A stretch of 64,000 nucleotides of DNA, taken from Oceanobacillus alkalisoli (GTDB lineage Bacteria; Bacillota; Bacilli; Bacillales; Amphibacillaceae). The DNA lies in assembly GCF_021556485.1 (NCBI RefSeq), contig NZ_JAKGBW010000005.1, positions 62,001 through 126,000 on the forward strand. The letters run 5' to 3'. A program made the translations under genes and the position numbers. Shown here one piece after another: positions 1-9,159 of this stretch (positions are counted from its first letter, which is position 1; each line of letters opens with the position of its first letter). The notes below the pieces were generated by a model, which saw only the letters and a list, made by a program, of their open reading frames with translations, ran no database searches and had not been told where the DNA came from.

Positions 1-538
1 CAGCCCCGCCTATATACACATAATTACCTGTAGGGGCATGTTTTAATATTTCTGTTGCTTGGAATTCTCCTACTTGCGTGTTGTCAAAAGAAATATAGTA
101 ATCAACTGCGGCATTTCTTATTAAACGGTCATAAGATATAATCTTGATTCCTGCTTCATGTGCCAACTCAACAATTGGAGCAGCAGCTTCTCCGTCGAAA
201 GGTACAACGACAAGCACATCGACACCTTCTGCAATCAATAGTTCCGCTTGTTTAATTTGCACTTCTGTGTGACCATTTGCAGCAAGTGTTTTCACATTTC
301 CGCCTAATTCAGTTATTTCATTTTCAAAAGCTTCTTTATCTCCATACCAGCGTTCGTCGCGAAGTGTATCAAGAATAAAACCGACATACACTTTTTCCTC
401 GTCATCAACAAGTTTTATTTTTTCATTTTCTGGTAGTTCCTTCGATGAAGTACGATCAGAACATCCAACCATAACTAGACAGAGAAATAGGATGAAACCA
501 ATTAATATGAATCCTTTATGTTTGGCAAATAAATTCAC
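1..538 (-). CDS. XylF-like sugar-binding lipoprotein (partial, 3' end outside window)
   Basis: Substrate-binding protein of the periplasmic-binding family 4 type, close in pattern to the D-xylose binder XylF. The GTG start at 538 follows GGAG with 8-nt spacing. The N-terminus has a hydrophobic stretch and a lipobox-like LVMVGCS, so it should be a membrane-anchored lipoprotein. Readable motifs include FILDTLRDERW, LIAEGVDVLVVVP and IISYDRLI, which are typical of XylF/ChvE-type proteins. About 179 residues are present and the gene runs off the left edge. It starts 25 nt after the stop of the chemotaxis receptor on the same strand, so the two are probably one operon. A role in sugar sensing for chemotaxis is inferred; a normal ABC transporter could equally lie outside the window. 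Confidence 0.85.
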   Translation of the reverse strand, partial: MNLFAKHKGFILIGFILFLCLVMVGCSDRTSSKELPENEKIKLVDDEEKVYVGFILDTLRDERWYGDKEAFENEITELGGNVKTLAANGHTEVQIKQAELLIAEGVDVLVVVPFDGEAAAPIVELAHEAGIKIISYDRLIRNAAVDYYISFDNTQVGEFQATEILKHAPTGNYVYIGGA

Positions 539-563
539 TTCTTTTGCTCCTTTTTTAAAAATA

Positions 564-2270
564 CTAAAGTTTAAATCTTTGAATCAATCGATTCATTCTC
601 TCAACCATACTGGCCAAGTCTTGTGCACTTGAAGAAATATTATCAACTGATGCAGCTTGTTCATGTACCGAAGCTGATATTTCTTCTGAACCTGCAGCAG
701 ACTCCTCAGAAATCGCAGCAATCTGTTCTACAGACTCGTTGATTGTACTGCTGGAATCTTCAATCGTTTGAAAAATAGTTGACATGGTTCTTATTTTATC
801 TGTCATCTCTTCTACATTAGCGTTTATCGCAGAAAAGCTTTTCCCGGTTAATTGTATTTGCTCAGCACCTTTATCTACTTCCGTGTATCCAAGGTTTAGT
901 TCCTCGGATATTTGTGCTGTCTCTTCTATAATTGAAAACACGATATCACTGATTTTGGTTACAGATTGAGCAACTCCTTCAGATAAATTTCTGACTTCTG
1001 TTGCTACAACAGTAAATCCTCGACCTGCTTCCCCAGCTCTTGCCGCTTCAATGGAAGCATTCAATGCTAGTAAGTTTGTTTGATCCGCAATAGACTGTAT
1101 AACATCTACTAGTTCTGTAATGGATCGCGTTTTGTGCTCAAGGCTTGTAATTCTTTCTAATGACTCTTTCATTACGTCATGGATAACGGCCATCTGTTGA
1201 ACAGTTTCCTTCATGAGTTTATCCCCGTTCGTTGACGCTTCAAGAACCTCATTGGAGAATGTATTTAATTCGTTGCTTTGCTCACCGGCACGTATGACTT
1301 CCAAGCTGAATTGCTGCGTGCTCTCAGAAATTTCAACAGAATTATCTGCTTGGCTGGTAGAACCTTTAGCCATTTCTTCAATTGTAGCAGCAACCTGTTC
1401 ACTACCTACCTTTACCTCAACAGAAGATTCTAGTAATGCTGTACTTTGTTGATCAACTTCTCTAGAAAGTTCCTGAATTTCTGAAATCATGTCACGTAAG
1501 CTGCTTCCCATATGGTTCATTGCATTTGATAATTGTGCAATCTCATCTTGACCTTTAACCTTCAATGGTTCAATATTCAAGTTTCCACTTGCAATCTCCC
1601 CACTGTGTTGAACAATATTACGCAAACCTTCACTTATATTTCGGCTGATAAAGAATAAAAGTATGATCGAAATAACGATCGAAATTGAAGCAGATAAAAT
1701 CAAGATAAATGTAACTTGTTTCAAATCGTTTTGCGCAGTATGTAGTGATTTCTCACTCTCTTCGGTTGCAGTGTCCATGAGCTGTTGTCCTAGTTCTGCC
1801 GTTTCGTTTTTCAGTGTGCTTGCAACCTGTTGTAGTTCTGCAAATTCATCTGTATTGATTTGCTGTACATTAGGGACAATCATACTAAAAAAGTATTGAT
1901 CTAATTCATGATTATTTGCAATCATTTGATCAAAGCTTGCTAACTGTTCTTTATTTAAAAGGGGTTTGATATTTTTCGCGACATCTACAAATTCTATACT
2001 TTTATCCATATACTGTGAAAGCATCTCATCATCAGATAACAATATGTATTCTGGGATAAATAAATATTTCTCTTGATAAATTGTAACAAGTTCTCCTGCA
2101 TAGCTCGAAAGCTCATTCTTAATGGTCGTATCTTCCATTCGATGATCGGTTGTCTGTAAAAACAAAAACGTGATAAAGATAGATACAACAAATGCTAGTG
2201 CCATAAAAGCAAATACAACTGTATATTTACCACCTATCTTAATATTCTGCCAAGCAAATTTTCTTAACAA
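564..2270 (-). CDS. Methyl-accepting chemotaxis protein
   Basis: Transmembrane chemoreceptor of 568 residues. A first membrane helix lies near residues 15-38, followed by an extracytoplasmic helical sensor of about 150 residues and a second helix near 188-212. A HAMP domain and a long cytoplasmic coiled coil follow. The signalling hairpin with [20 protein letters not shown] is intact, so coupling to CheW/CheA is expected. The start is TTG with GGAGG six bases upstream. A sigma-D-like promoter precedes it. It is the first gene of a probable two-gene operon with the XylF-like lipoprotein. The ligand is unknown, but the neighbour suggests a pentose or related sugar (inference). Confidence 0.93.
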   Translation of the reverse strand: MLRKFAWQNIKIGGKYTVVFAFMALAFVVSIFITFLFLQTTDHRMEDTTIKNELSSYAGELVTIYQEKYLFIPEYILLSDDEMLSQYMDKSIEFVDVAKNIKPLLNKEQLASFDQMIANNHELDQYFFSMIVPNVQQINTDEFAELQQVASTLKNETAELGQQLMDTATEESEKSLHTAQNDLKQVTFILILSASISIVISIILLFFISRNISEGLRNIVQHSGEIASGNLNIEPLKVKGQDEIAQLSNAMNHMGSSLRDMISEIQELSREVDQQSTALLESSVEVKVGSEQVAATIEEMAKGSTSQADNSVEISESTQQFSLEVIRAGEQSNELNTFSNEVLEASTNGDKLMKETVQQMAVIHDVMKESLERITSLEHKTRSITELVDVIQSIADQTNLLALNASIEAARAGEAGRGFTVVATEVRNLSEGVAQSVTKISDIVFSIIEETAQISEELNLGYTEVDKGAEQIQLTGKSFSAINANVEEMTDKIRTMSTIFQTIEDSSSTINESVEQIAAISEESAAGSEEISASVHEQAASVDNISSSAQDLASMVERMNRLIQRFKL

Positions 2271-2315
2271 TAGAATCCTCCACCTAACCCTGTAGATATT
2301 AGTAACTATTACTTT

Positions 2316-2342
2316 ATATCGGCTGATATTTATTTTTTTGTA
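2316..2342 (-). promoter_or_regulatory. Sigma-D-type promoter of the chemoreceptor operon
   Basis: On the minus strand TACA is followed by 15 bases and a perfect GCCGATAT, which fits the flagellar/chemotaxis sigma-D consensus TAAA-N15-GCCGATAT. It lies about 45 nt upstream of the TTG start of the receptor. Confidence 0.7.
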
Positions 2343-2373
2343 ATCAAACCATTTTATTTTTAGGATATTCTGT

Positions 2374-2387
2374 AGGTAACGGTTTCA
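2374..2387 (-). promoter_or_regulatory. cre-like CcpA site
   Basis: The minus strand reads TGAAACCGTTACCT, matching 12 of 14 positions of TGWAANCGNTNWCA. It sits just upstream of the sigma-D promoter of the receptor/sugar-binding operon, which would make that operon sensitive to carbon catabolite control. The assignment is by motif only. Confidence 0.4.
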
Positions 2388-2490
2388 ATTAACATTTCGT
2401 TCCGATTCGGATTGTTTAGAGGAAGGAATTGTCTTTATAAATAGAATCTCTTCGGCAAAACTAAGTTCACCAAGAGAAAGAGGTGACATC

Positions 2491-2679
2491 ATGGAAAAAA
2501 ATGAAATGTATACAGCATCTGGTACCAATATTGAAGCTGTAAAACAGGCAAATGAAAATTCTGGTATGTCTTATAACGAAGCAAAAGAGTACATTGCAAG
2601 AACAACTGGCGGCCATGGAACTCAAATTTATAGTGACACAAATGCTGAACAAATTCGGAAAAAGAATCAACAGGGATAA
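2491..2679 (+). CDS. Gamma-type small acid-soluble spore protein
   Basis: A 62-residue hydrophilic protein rich in Asn, Gln, Glu and Lys. It contains two related segments, SGTNIEAVKQAN near the start and IYSDTNAEQIRKKN at the end, which match the repeated T-N-x-x-x-V-K-x-x-N pattern of gamma-type SASPs (SspE family). Such proteins accumulate in the forespore as an amino acid store and are degraded at germination. AGAGGTGA precedes the ATG with four bases of spacing. It is convergent with another spore protein gene and shares a terminator with it. Expression by a forespore sigma factor is expected but I could not identify a convincing promoter. Confidence 0.75.
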   Translation: MEKNEMYTASGTNIEAVKQANENSGMSYNEAKEYIARTTGGHGTQIYSDTNAEQIRKKNQQG

Positions 2680-2689
2680 AACAGCATTT

Positions 2690-2724
2690 CCTGCTGGTCT
2701 ACGTTCAAACCAGCAGGAGGATTT
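2690..2724. terminator. Bidirectional terminator between two spore protein genes
   Basis: CCTGCTGGT and ACCAGCAGG form a 9-bp perfect stem (2690-2717), followed on the plus strand by GAGGATTTTTATTT and flanked by an A-rich stretch for the minus strand. Confidence 0.8.
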
Positions 2725-2967
2725 TTATTTGTTTGTCATCTGTTCTTTGGCTATCTCAATCATTTCTTTAACCATATTGCCACCAATTGGCCCACCAATT
2801 TTACCTGCTTGTCTAGAGGTGAGTTGTCCATTATCCCCCTCATCTAAAGGAATTCCTCGTTCTTTAGCAACTTCGTATTTAACATGATCCGGGTTATCAG
2901 GATCCACCTTATACCCTGTTGCATGCATGACACGGCCTTTGAACGGACTCAGATTTTTCTTTGCCAC
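2725..2967 (-). CDS. Alpha/beta-type small acid-soluble spore protein
   Basis: DNA-binding spore coat-protective protein of 80 residues. The C-terminal half, with KYEVAKERGIPL and LTSRQAGKIGGPIGG then MVKEMIEIAKEQM, follows the alpha/beta SASP layout with the conserved R-x-x-G-x-x-G-G-x germination-protease region. These proteins coat spore DNA and give UV resistance. Two in-frame GTG codons exist at 2976 and 2967. The upstream one overlaps the Shine-Dalgarno GGAGGTG, so 2967 (seven bases after it) is chosen. It is transcribed toward the gamma-type SASP gene. Confidence 0.85.
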   Translation of the reverse strand: MAKKNLSPFKGRVMHATGYKVDPDNPDHVKYEVAKERGIPLDEGDNGQLTSRQAGKIGGPIGGNMVKEMIEIAKEQMTNK

Positions 2968-3117
2968 GTCAAACACCTCCTTATAAATAGAATTTCCGAA
3001 AGTTTTAAGTTTATCCGGTTCTCATTTTTTGATTTCCGATGTACTTTATGGAAGCTCTCTGATGTTTTTGTGATCGAATGTATGTCATGTATAAAGGAAG
3101 AGTGGTAGAATCGGGGC

Positions 3118-3472
3118 ATATGAGGGAAGTGTTTGCCCGGCCTGCACATGCGTATTCAAAGGAATTACTCATTTAATCCCTTTTTTACAAGCGGGGAAGA
3201 AAATAAAATCTAATCTTGATGTTTCGGTGCAAGCACAAATTTTGGATTTATTAGTGAACTTGCAGGAAGAGTTTGGAACGAGTTATCTCTTTATCTCCCA
3301 TGATATTCGTGCAGTCAATGATGTAGCTGACTATGTTGTTGTCATGAAAAATGGGGAGGTAGTAGAAGAAAGGGACGCAGAAAGCGTGCTGTTCAACCCG
3401 GAGCATGATTACACGAAAACATTAATCTCGAGTTCGTTTCTATCAGAAGAGGGTGAAATATATGCAATGTAG
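3118..3472 (+). pseudogene. Oligopeptide ABC ATPase remnant (OppD/OppF-type)
   Basis: A fragment reading REVFARPAHAYSKELL, the typical C-terminal tail of an OppD-type ATPase, is followed within 60 bases and after a frame change by LDVSVQAQILDLL, then SHDIRAVNDVADYVVVM, which is the Walker B-distal half of an OppF/AppF-type ATPase. The Walker A region, signature motif and most of both proteins are missing. The simplest reading is a deletion that fused the ends of two neighbouring ATPase genes. The last codons overlap the start of the next gene, so the original operon order is still visible. Not expected to function. Confidence 0.75.
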
Positions 3473-4192
3473 AGTAATTGGAATATGGGGTGGCTTTCCT
3501 AAAAAGGATGGTCCCTGCTCCGGATTCCTGATTCAACAGGACGATTTTTCATTATTAATTGATTGCGGTACGGTGTTGCTCAGCAAGTTCAACATTATGC
3601 CGACTTGAATGACATCCATCATGTTGTCCTGTCGCATTATCACTACGATCATTTTAGTGATGTTGGTGTCCTGCTATTTTCCAGATTGGTGAATACACAA
3701 TTAAAGAAAGTGAACAAGCCATTGTCCATCTACGGCCCAATTAGTGAACAGATGGCAAAAAGAGTGGAAGAAGTACCACACGCAACATTCACTGGTTATC
3801 ATGAGGAAAGTCAGCTAAAAATCGGCCCGTTTACATTGGAGTTCAAAAGAAACATGCATCCGGTGGAGGCTTATTCGATTAAAATTACTTCAGGTAATAA
3901 AACGATTGTTTATACATCGGATACGAGTTATACAGAAGACTTGGTGAACTTCGCAAGTGGAGCAGATTTACTGATTACGGAGTGCAGTTTATATGAAGGG
4001 ATGGACGGTATATCTTCCGGACATATGACGTCTAAAGAGGCTGGTATCTTAGCGGACAAGTCAGAGGCAAAGGCTGTTTTGCTGACGCATCTTCCTCATT
4101 ACGGCGATTTGAATGAATTGGTGAAGAGCGCGAAGAAAGAGGGGAATTTTAATATTCGGCTTGCAGAGGTTGGGATGGTTGTTGGGGTTTAG
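3462..4192 (+). pseudogene. YhfI-like metallo-beta-lactamase-fold hydrolase, frameshifted
   Basis: The ATG at 3462 has GAGGGTG upstream and starts MQCRVIGIWGGFPKKDGPCS, which is the N-terminus of YhfI-type MBL-fold proteins. The frame runs into TGA at about 3608. The remaining protein continues in the +2 frame from about 3570, with VVLSHYHYDHFSD (HxHxDH metal motif), YTSDTSYT, ITECSLY and a late H in LLTHLPHYGD. One missing base within GATTGCGGTACGGT restores DCGxGV, as expected for the family. The start overlaps the ABC remnant by 11 nt. A sequencing error is possible, but the neighbouring gene is also broken. Confidence 0.75.
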
Positions 4193-4238
4193 TGTATCGC
4201 TTTATGTTCTTTACATACCTGTCTAGCTTAGCGTTGTG

Positions 4239-4290
4239 ACCGGTAAAAGTCTATATTTAACAATAGATATAGACTTTTATCGGTTTTTTT
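4239..4290 (+). terminator. Intrinsic terminator
   Basis: An 18-bp stem, ACCGGTAAAAGTCTATAT with ATATAGACTTTTATCGGT (one G-U pair), closes on a 10-nt loop and is followed by seven T residues. Confidence 0.9.
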
Positions 4291-4405
4291 ATTTAAATAA
4301 AATTTCATTCACTTTCATTTGCCAATTCGTGTATTCCAGTAACAACTTAATGTATAAATCGATTTTGATGGATCCATTCGAATCAGCCAGAATGGTAAAA
4401 TTATA

Positions 4406-5173
4406 TTATTCTTTCGGTGATGACTCATGTGATTCAAATCTCATGAGTAAGGAATTATTTATATCATAAATATAGAATACAGTTAATTTGTTCACATCTC
4501 TTTCACTTGCATCTTTCTTCTCTATGAATACAAGTTTTTCTTTACCTAAGGCATAGAGAAATAATAAATTTTTAAGTTCATTATTAATCTCATCTTTTAT
4601 CATTCTGACTTTATAGAGATTTAGAGCGTTACTAGCTAATTGATTCTTTATATACGTCATCAGCCAAATTAAGATTAAATAAAAAAATGCAAAGGGCAAA
4701 CTAATAAATATTAATGTTTCCCAATCTCTATACGTCAAATTACCTGTCAAATTGAAGGAAATATGAATAAAAATTAACAGAATGAATAAAGAAATACTGC
4801 TATATTTATTAATATTAAATAAGAATTGAGAATTAACGCCTTTGTTAATCATAAATGGACAAATGCTAACTAGTATTAAGAATAAAGATATGGCGATAAA
4901 AAAGATTGATGCAGCAAGTGGTAAAAGGTTTAGTAGAAAGTTATTTAAAACATGAGGTAAACTTTCTTCAATTGTTGAAGTTGCTGTGATAGAAAATGCC
5001 ATAACAATGGACAGAATCAAGGTCTCCGTAAAATAATATAATTGCTTTTTGAACTTATCTTCTAATAATATTTCTATTTTAGATCGATTAAGTAATTTGA
5101 TAAAGAGAAAGATGATAGATCCGATAAATGTAATGATTGGAATATAGGTCGCTAGGTCTTGAACAAACGCCAT
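4406..5173 (-). CDS. Membrane protein of unknown function
   Basis: A 255-residue protein that I do not recognise. Hydrophobic segments lie near residues 10-27, 50-68, 80-104, 128-146 and 153-176. The last 80 residues are hydrophilic and look cytoplasmic, with EINNELKNLLFLYALGKEKLVF. AAGGAG lies nine bases before the ATG. Its 3' end lies about 115 bp beyond the terminator of the preceding plus-strand remnant, with which it converges. The base composition is very AT-rich. Its upstream neighbour on the same strand is the GGDEF-EAL gene, 47 bases away, so co-transcription is possible. No catalytic motif was seen. Confidence 0.7.
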   Translation of the reverse strand: MAFVQDLATYIPIITFIGSIIFLFIKLLNRSKIEILLEDKFKKQLYYFTETLILSIVMAFSITATSTIEESLPHVLNNFLLNLLPLAASIFFIAISLFLILVSICPFMINKGVNSQFLFNINKYSSISLFILLIFIHISFNLTGNLTYRDWETLIFISLPFAFFYLILIWLMTYIKNQLASNALNLYKVRMIKDEINNELKNLLFLYALGKEKLVFIEKKDASERDVNKLTVFYIYDINNSLLMRFESHESSPKE

Positions 5174-5220
5174 CCGTATGATGCTCCTTCTATATTGTTA
5201 GTTGCAAATAGGTGTATGGG

Positions 5221-6618
5221 TTACTTTGGACATGCATTATTTCTAAACCATCTCCCCATCTCCTCCCCAGAAACAGAAGGACTAAAATAAAATCCTTGCA
5301 CTTCCATACAACCGAACGCTTTTAAAAGATCAAGCTGTCCTTTTCTCTCTACACCTTCCACAAGTGACTTTATCTTCAAGTTTTTACTCATTTCGAGCAC
5401 GTTTCTTAATACGATTTGTTGTTCCTCGTTATCTTCCAAGTTATCAATTAAGCTACGATCGATTTTTAGCGTATCAAATTTTAAATGAACCAGGTCTTTG
5501 ACCGATGCAAAGCCATTTCCCATATCATCAAGGGAGAATTGAATGCCTAGGGATTGGATTTTTTCGATTGTATTCTTCATCCTGTCCCTGTCCGTCCGCA
5601 TGGAATCTTCCGTTACTTCAATTTCTAGATGATGAGGAGATACATCATATTTTTCAATGGTTACCTTAATCAAATCATATAAGTGGGGATTGCAAAGATT
5701 ATGTGGTGCTAAATTAAAGGAAACACTGGGATGAGATACACCTTCTTTCTCCCATTGCTTTAATTGCCGAATCGTCTCATCAATAACAAAAACAGTGATA
5801 TATTCTTCAAAACCAGTTTCGATTGCAATCGGGATAAACGCTCCTGGTGAAATATTTCCAAGCACCGGATGCTTCCAGCGAATTAACGCTTCTGCTCCGG
5901 TCACCTGAAGGGATTTTACATCTATCTTTGGTTGGTATTCCATGTACAGTTCGCTTTGCGTGATACTTTGGTGAAGGTCGTTTGCTAATTGAAACCTCTT
6001 CAACAACTCTTCACTTTGATTCGGGAAATAGTGCCCGATTTTTCCTGTACCTAAACTGGTAGCATTGGCAGTTGCAATGGTCACATATTTAAGTAAATCC
6101 TCTTCCGTCGTCCCGTCGTCCGGATAAGCACTGATTCCAATGTTACAGTTAAGAAGGAAGGTTTGACCATCGATTTGTAAAGGGCGCTGTATCCATTCAA
6201 TTATTTCCTCGGCAATTTTTTGGGGGTTATCCCCTTCATAAATGACAAACCAGCCATCCAGATAGGAAGAGAATAGGAAATTTCCTTCAGAAATATGCTG
6301 TTTCAACCTTTCAGAGGTTTTGATTATTACTTTATTTCCTGTCGTATAGCCAAATGAGTTGAGGATTTTTGAGAAATTCGTGATGGTGATTTTTAACAAG
6401 ACAAAGGAACGCATGTCAGCTTTCTTTTCATCCATTCGTTGGGCCAGGACTCTCCTGCCATAGGTAAAGTTAGGTAATCCTGTATGTTCATCGACAAGAA
6501 TCGTAGAGGTAAATGAGTTGAGGGCCCCTGAATGAAAAGAACGGTTATTTTTGTATTTAGAAATGGTATAAACCTCCCGGACAATAGAATGAATTATCTT
6601 GAGTATATCAAACAACAA
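5221..6618 (-). CDS. Degenerate-GGDEF plus EAL domain protein (c-di-GMP phosphodiesterase candidate)
   Basis: A 465-residue protein with no membrane segment. Residues about 45-200 form a GGDEF-like fold, but the signature is replaced by SYLDGW, so cyclase activity is unlikely. Residues about 215-460 are an EAL domain with intact GAEALIRW, the N of SFNLAP, EVTEDS, SLDDMGNGF, LKID and VEGVER, the acidic and Lys residues needed for metal-dependent c-di-GMP hydrolysis. It neighbours the flagellar stator genes, consistent with a role in the motility/biofilm switch. The start is uncertain: TTG at 6618 lacks a good ribosome site, and GGGAGG occurs about 18 codons inside the ORF with no standard start after it. 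Confidence 0.85.
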   Translation of the reverse strand: MLFDILKIIHSIVREVYTISKYKNNRSFHSGALNSFTSTILVDEHTGLPNFTYGRRVLAQRMDEKKADMRSFVLLKITITNFSKILNSFGYTTGNKVIIKTSERLKQHISEGNFLFSSYLDGWFVIYEGDNPQKIAEEIIEWIQRPLQIDGQTFLLNCNIGISAYPDDGTTEEDLLKYVTIATANATSLGTGKIGHYFPNQSEELLKRFQLANDLHQSITQSELYMEYQPKIDVKSLQVTGAEALIRWKHPVLGNISPGAFIPIAIETGFEEYITVFVIDETIRQLKQWEKEGVSHPSVSFNLAPHNLCNPHLYDLIKVTIEKYDVSPHHLEIEVTEDSMRTDRDRMKNTIEKIQSLGIQFSLDDMGNGFASVKDLVHLKFDTLKIDRSLIDNLEDNEEQQIVLRNVLEMSKNLKIKSLVEGVERKGQLDLLKAFGCMEVQGFYFSPSVSGEEMGRWFRNNACPK

Positions 6619-6692
6619 ATAAAAGAGGGAAGGAATCGTTCGTTAAAATGTTTGCTCAATAAACTAATTATTTCCTCTATTCCTGGCATCCT

Positions 6693-6718
6693 TCAATAAT
6701 AGTTTAAAAGACCGATAT
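6693..6718 (+). promoter_or_regulatory. Sigma-D-like promoter of motAB
   Basis: TCAA, 14 bases, then ACCGATAT: seven of eight positions of the sigma-D -10 element and three of four of the -35. It lies about 95 nt upstream of motA. Confidence 0.5.
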
Positions 6719-6813
6719 AAGGGATAAGGAATCGATTTGGAATCTATTACGTTGAGGATCATTCTTCTTGTATATTTTATTTGAATCGAGAGTTTTTCGG
6801 TGGAGGGATAGAG

Positions 6814-7599
6814 ATGGATAAAACATCAATTATTGGTATTATCTTAGGGATTATTTCGGTTGCGGTTGGAATGGTTTTAAAAGGTGTCGGTGCTGAAGCG
6901 TTGATTAACCCGGCAGCTCTTATCATAATCTTTGTAGGAACGGCTGCATCTGTGTTGATTGCATTTCCTGCAAGTACGATTAAGAAGATTCCTTCTTATT
7001 TCAAAATCTTGTTTAAAGAAGAGAAGCAAGAGGATTTAGGGTTGCTGATTGAAGACTTTTCCAAGATGTCAGATCAAGCGCGTAGAGAAGGATTGCTGTC
7101 TTTAGAAACGGAAATAGAAGCATGGGATGATGATTTTATTTCATCCGGTTTACAGTTGACGGTTGATGGCCATTCACCAGAGTTCATTCGTGAGGTCATG
7201 TTGGAAAAAATTGATGCCATGGAAGTGAGGCACGAGGAAGGTGCTGCGGTTTTCGCACAAGCTGGTACGTATGCGCCGACGCTTGGGGTTCTAGGTGCTG
7301 TTATTGGACTAATTGCAGCACTTGGTAATATGAATGATATGGAACTATTGGGTGAGGCGATAGCCGCTGCGTTCATTGCAACGCTATTAGGTATCTTTTC
7401 TGGTTACGTATTGTGGCATCCATTTGCAAATAAATTAAGGCAGAAATCGAAGAAAGAAATCCAACGAAAGGAAATCATTGTTGAGGGAGTTCTTTCTGTT
7501 GTGAACGGAGACTCTCCCGCGGCAGTAAGGGATAAGTTAAGCTCGTACCTCACTTCAAAAGAAATTGCCAAGATAAAGCAGGTGACAGCAGATGAGTAG
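6814..7599 (+). CDS. motA: Flagellar motor stator protein MotA
   Basis: Ion-channel stator subunit of the flagellar motor, 261 residues. It begins MDKTSIIGIILGIISVAVGM, very close to the Bacillus MotA N-terminus, and carries four membrane helices, the cytoplasmic loop with QARREGLLSLE, and AGTYAPTLGVLGAVIGLIAAL in helices 3-4. The ATG at 6814 follows GGAGGGATAGAG; an upstream in-frame TTG (6781) is unlikely because the ribosome site lies after it. It overlaps motB by 8 nt. I read it as MotA rather than MotP by overall similarity; which ion is used cannot be decided here. Confidence 0.93.
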   Translation: MDKTSIIGIILGIISVAVGMVLKGVGAEALINPAALIIIFVGTAASVLIAFPASTIKKIPSYFKILFKEEKQEDLGLLIEDFSKMSDQARREGLLSLETEIEAWDDDFISSGLQLTVDGHSPEFIREVMLEKIDAMEVRHEEGAAVFAQAGTYAPTLGVLGAVIGLIAALGNMNDMELLGEAIAAAFIATLLGIFSGYVLWHPFANKLRQKSKKEIQRKEIIVEGVLSVVNGDSPAAVRDKLSSYLTSKEIAKIKQVTADE

Positions 7600-8386
7600 A
7601 CGCAGAAGAAAAAAGACGGAACAGCAATCAGATGATGCATGGCTGCTTCCCTATTCTGATATGCTAACTTTGCTCGTCGCACTATTTATTGTATTATTTG
7701 CCATGAGCGAAATCGATGCGCAAAAATATGAACAGCTTTCCAATGTATTTAAAAGTGAGTTCTCCGGTGGAGGTTCCATTTTACTGGAACGGGCTCCAGC
7801 GGATGATCCATCAGAAACTGCAATCGATGAAAATGAGCCAAATACAGAAGATGAGGACTTCATCGAGGATTCAACGGAAGAAGCCATAAGTGATGGCAGG
7901 AGAGAAGTGGAGAACCTTAGAGAACTTCAAGCTCGTATCAACGGGTATATCGAAACAAATGAGTTATCGGGAGCACTGTCCACGGAATTAAGCAATGAAG
8001 GGTTAATGCTGACGATTTTAAATGATGTGACGTTTGATATGGGAAGTGCGGAAGTTAACGATGAGGGTAGGGAGATTATCACCGAAGTCTCCAGGTTGTT
8101 AAACACCGATCCGCCACATCATATTGAAATAAGTGGTCATGCGGACGACCGGCCGATTAATAATGAAGAATTCCCATCGAATTGGGAGCTAAGTGTGATA
8201 CGGGCCGTTAATTTCATGGGATTAATTCTCGATAATGACGACCATGACCCAGCTCGTTTCAGTGCGAAGGGATTTGGTGAGTACCGTCCAATCGTGCCGA
8301 ACACGAGTGAAGCAAACAGGGAGAAAAATAGGAGAGTAGAGGTTCTTATTTTGCCTAATTATGAAATCGATGTGGATGAAGAATAA
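7592..8386 (+). CDS. motB: Flagellar motor stator protein MotB
   Basis: Stator subunit of 264 residues. The single N-terminal membrane helix contains LLPYSDMLTLLVALFIVLFA, with the ion-binding Asp at residue 23. An acidic linker (about residues 65-105) leads to the OmpA-like peptidoglycan-binding domain, with ISGHADDRPI, NWELSVIRAVNFM and NREKNRRVEVLIL. The gene overlaps motA by 8 nt, as is usual for this pair. The Val in FIVLFA resembles proton-type MotB rather than MotS, but this is a weak criterion. Followed closely by a CheX-like gene. Confidence 0.94.
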   Translation: MSRRRRKKTEQQSDDAWLLPYSDMLTLLVALFIVLFAMSEIDAQKYEQLSNVFKSEFSGGGSILLERAPADDPSETAIDENEPNTEDEDFIEDSTEEAISDGRREVENLRELQARINGYIETNELSGALSTELSNEGLMLTILNDVTFDMGSAEVNDEGREIITEVSRLLNTDPPHHIEISGHADDRPINNEEFPSNWELSVIRAVNFMGLILDNDDHDPARFSAKGFGEYRPIVPNTSEANREKNRRVEVLILPNYEIDVDEE

Positions 8387-8415
8387 TTAAATCCAAGGAA
8401 ATGGAGTTTAGAAAA

Positions 8416-8877
8416 ATGACGAAAGCTACAACTGATCGAAACAGAACAATCACGGTTTTATTAAATGGGACAAATCATACGTTACAGTCGATTGTGCCGA
8501 TCCCATTTCAAATGAGTAAACCTAGTTTATTAGGAAATACGCTGCATCTGGAATTTGGGGTATTGATTGGGATTACAGGTGACATTAAGGGCAGGTTGAT
8601 TTTAGCTGGTGACCAAGCAGTCTTCCGTTCCATTGGTGAAAGCATGTTCGGCATGCCGGTGGGAGATGAAATGCTACCTTCTTTTAGCGGGGAACTAGGT
8701 AACATGCTTGCTGGTGGGATAGCAACGGTTATTGTGGAGAACGACGTGACGACAGATATTACTGCCCCAACCATTATGCAAGGGGATACGACATTGTCGG
8801 GGTATGAGAAATCGATCCGCTTGACTGCAACATTTGATGGAATTGGAGATTTGCAGATTTATTTGTTGATAGACTGA
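8416..8877 (+). CDS. CheX-like chemotaxis phosphatase domain protein
   Basis: A 153-residue protein with the CheX/CheC-type fold pattern. The segment SFSGELGNMLAGGIATVIVE, followed 12 residues later by a Pro in TAPTIM, matches the E-x2-N active-site helix of CheX phosphatases, which dephosphorylate CheY-P. GGAG lies nine bases before the ATG at 8416. Another ATG at 8401 has its ribosome site too close, so 8416 is preferred. It follows motB by 29 nt and is probably in the same transcript, consistent with a motility role. The function is inferred from motif and neighbours. Confidence 0.7.
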   Translation: MTKATTDRNRTITVLLNGTNHTLQSIVPIPFQMSKPSLLGNTLHLEFGVLIGITGDIKGRLILAGDQAVFRSIGESMFGMPVGDEMLPSFSGELGNMLAGGIATVIVENDVTTDITAPTIMQGDTTLSGYEKSIRLTATFDGIGDLQIYLLID

Positions 8878-8910
8878 TTATGTATCAAAAAAATGAATAT
8901 CTAAAAAGTA

Positions 8911-8953
8911 AAAAGACAACATCAGCCTGTTCTATAGCCGATGTTGTCTTTTT
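8911..8953 (+). terminator. Terminator of the motAB-CheX operon
   Basis: AAAGACAACATC and GATGTTGTCTTT form a 12-bp stem around a 16-nt loop, followed by TTTTT. Confidence 0.85.
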
Positions 8954-9159
8954 CATGCATAAGTAATAAAGGTAATAATACAGTAGTAAAGGAAAGATAT
9001 ATCAAAATTGCGTTTATGCTTATCTTTTACAGGTTATTTTCATTTAACTAGTCCTACAAGTGTATGTATGGCCTAATAGATGTATGCTAGCTAGTAAAAT
9101 AACTATCAATATGTACGCTTTCAATTAGTGAAATTTATGCGAAATGGAGCGTGAGGTAA

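Noticed and set aside
2552-2887. 111-residue open frame across two spore protein genes
   Set aside because: It overlaps one gene in another frame and the other in antisense, and spans their terminator.
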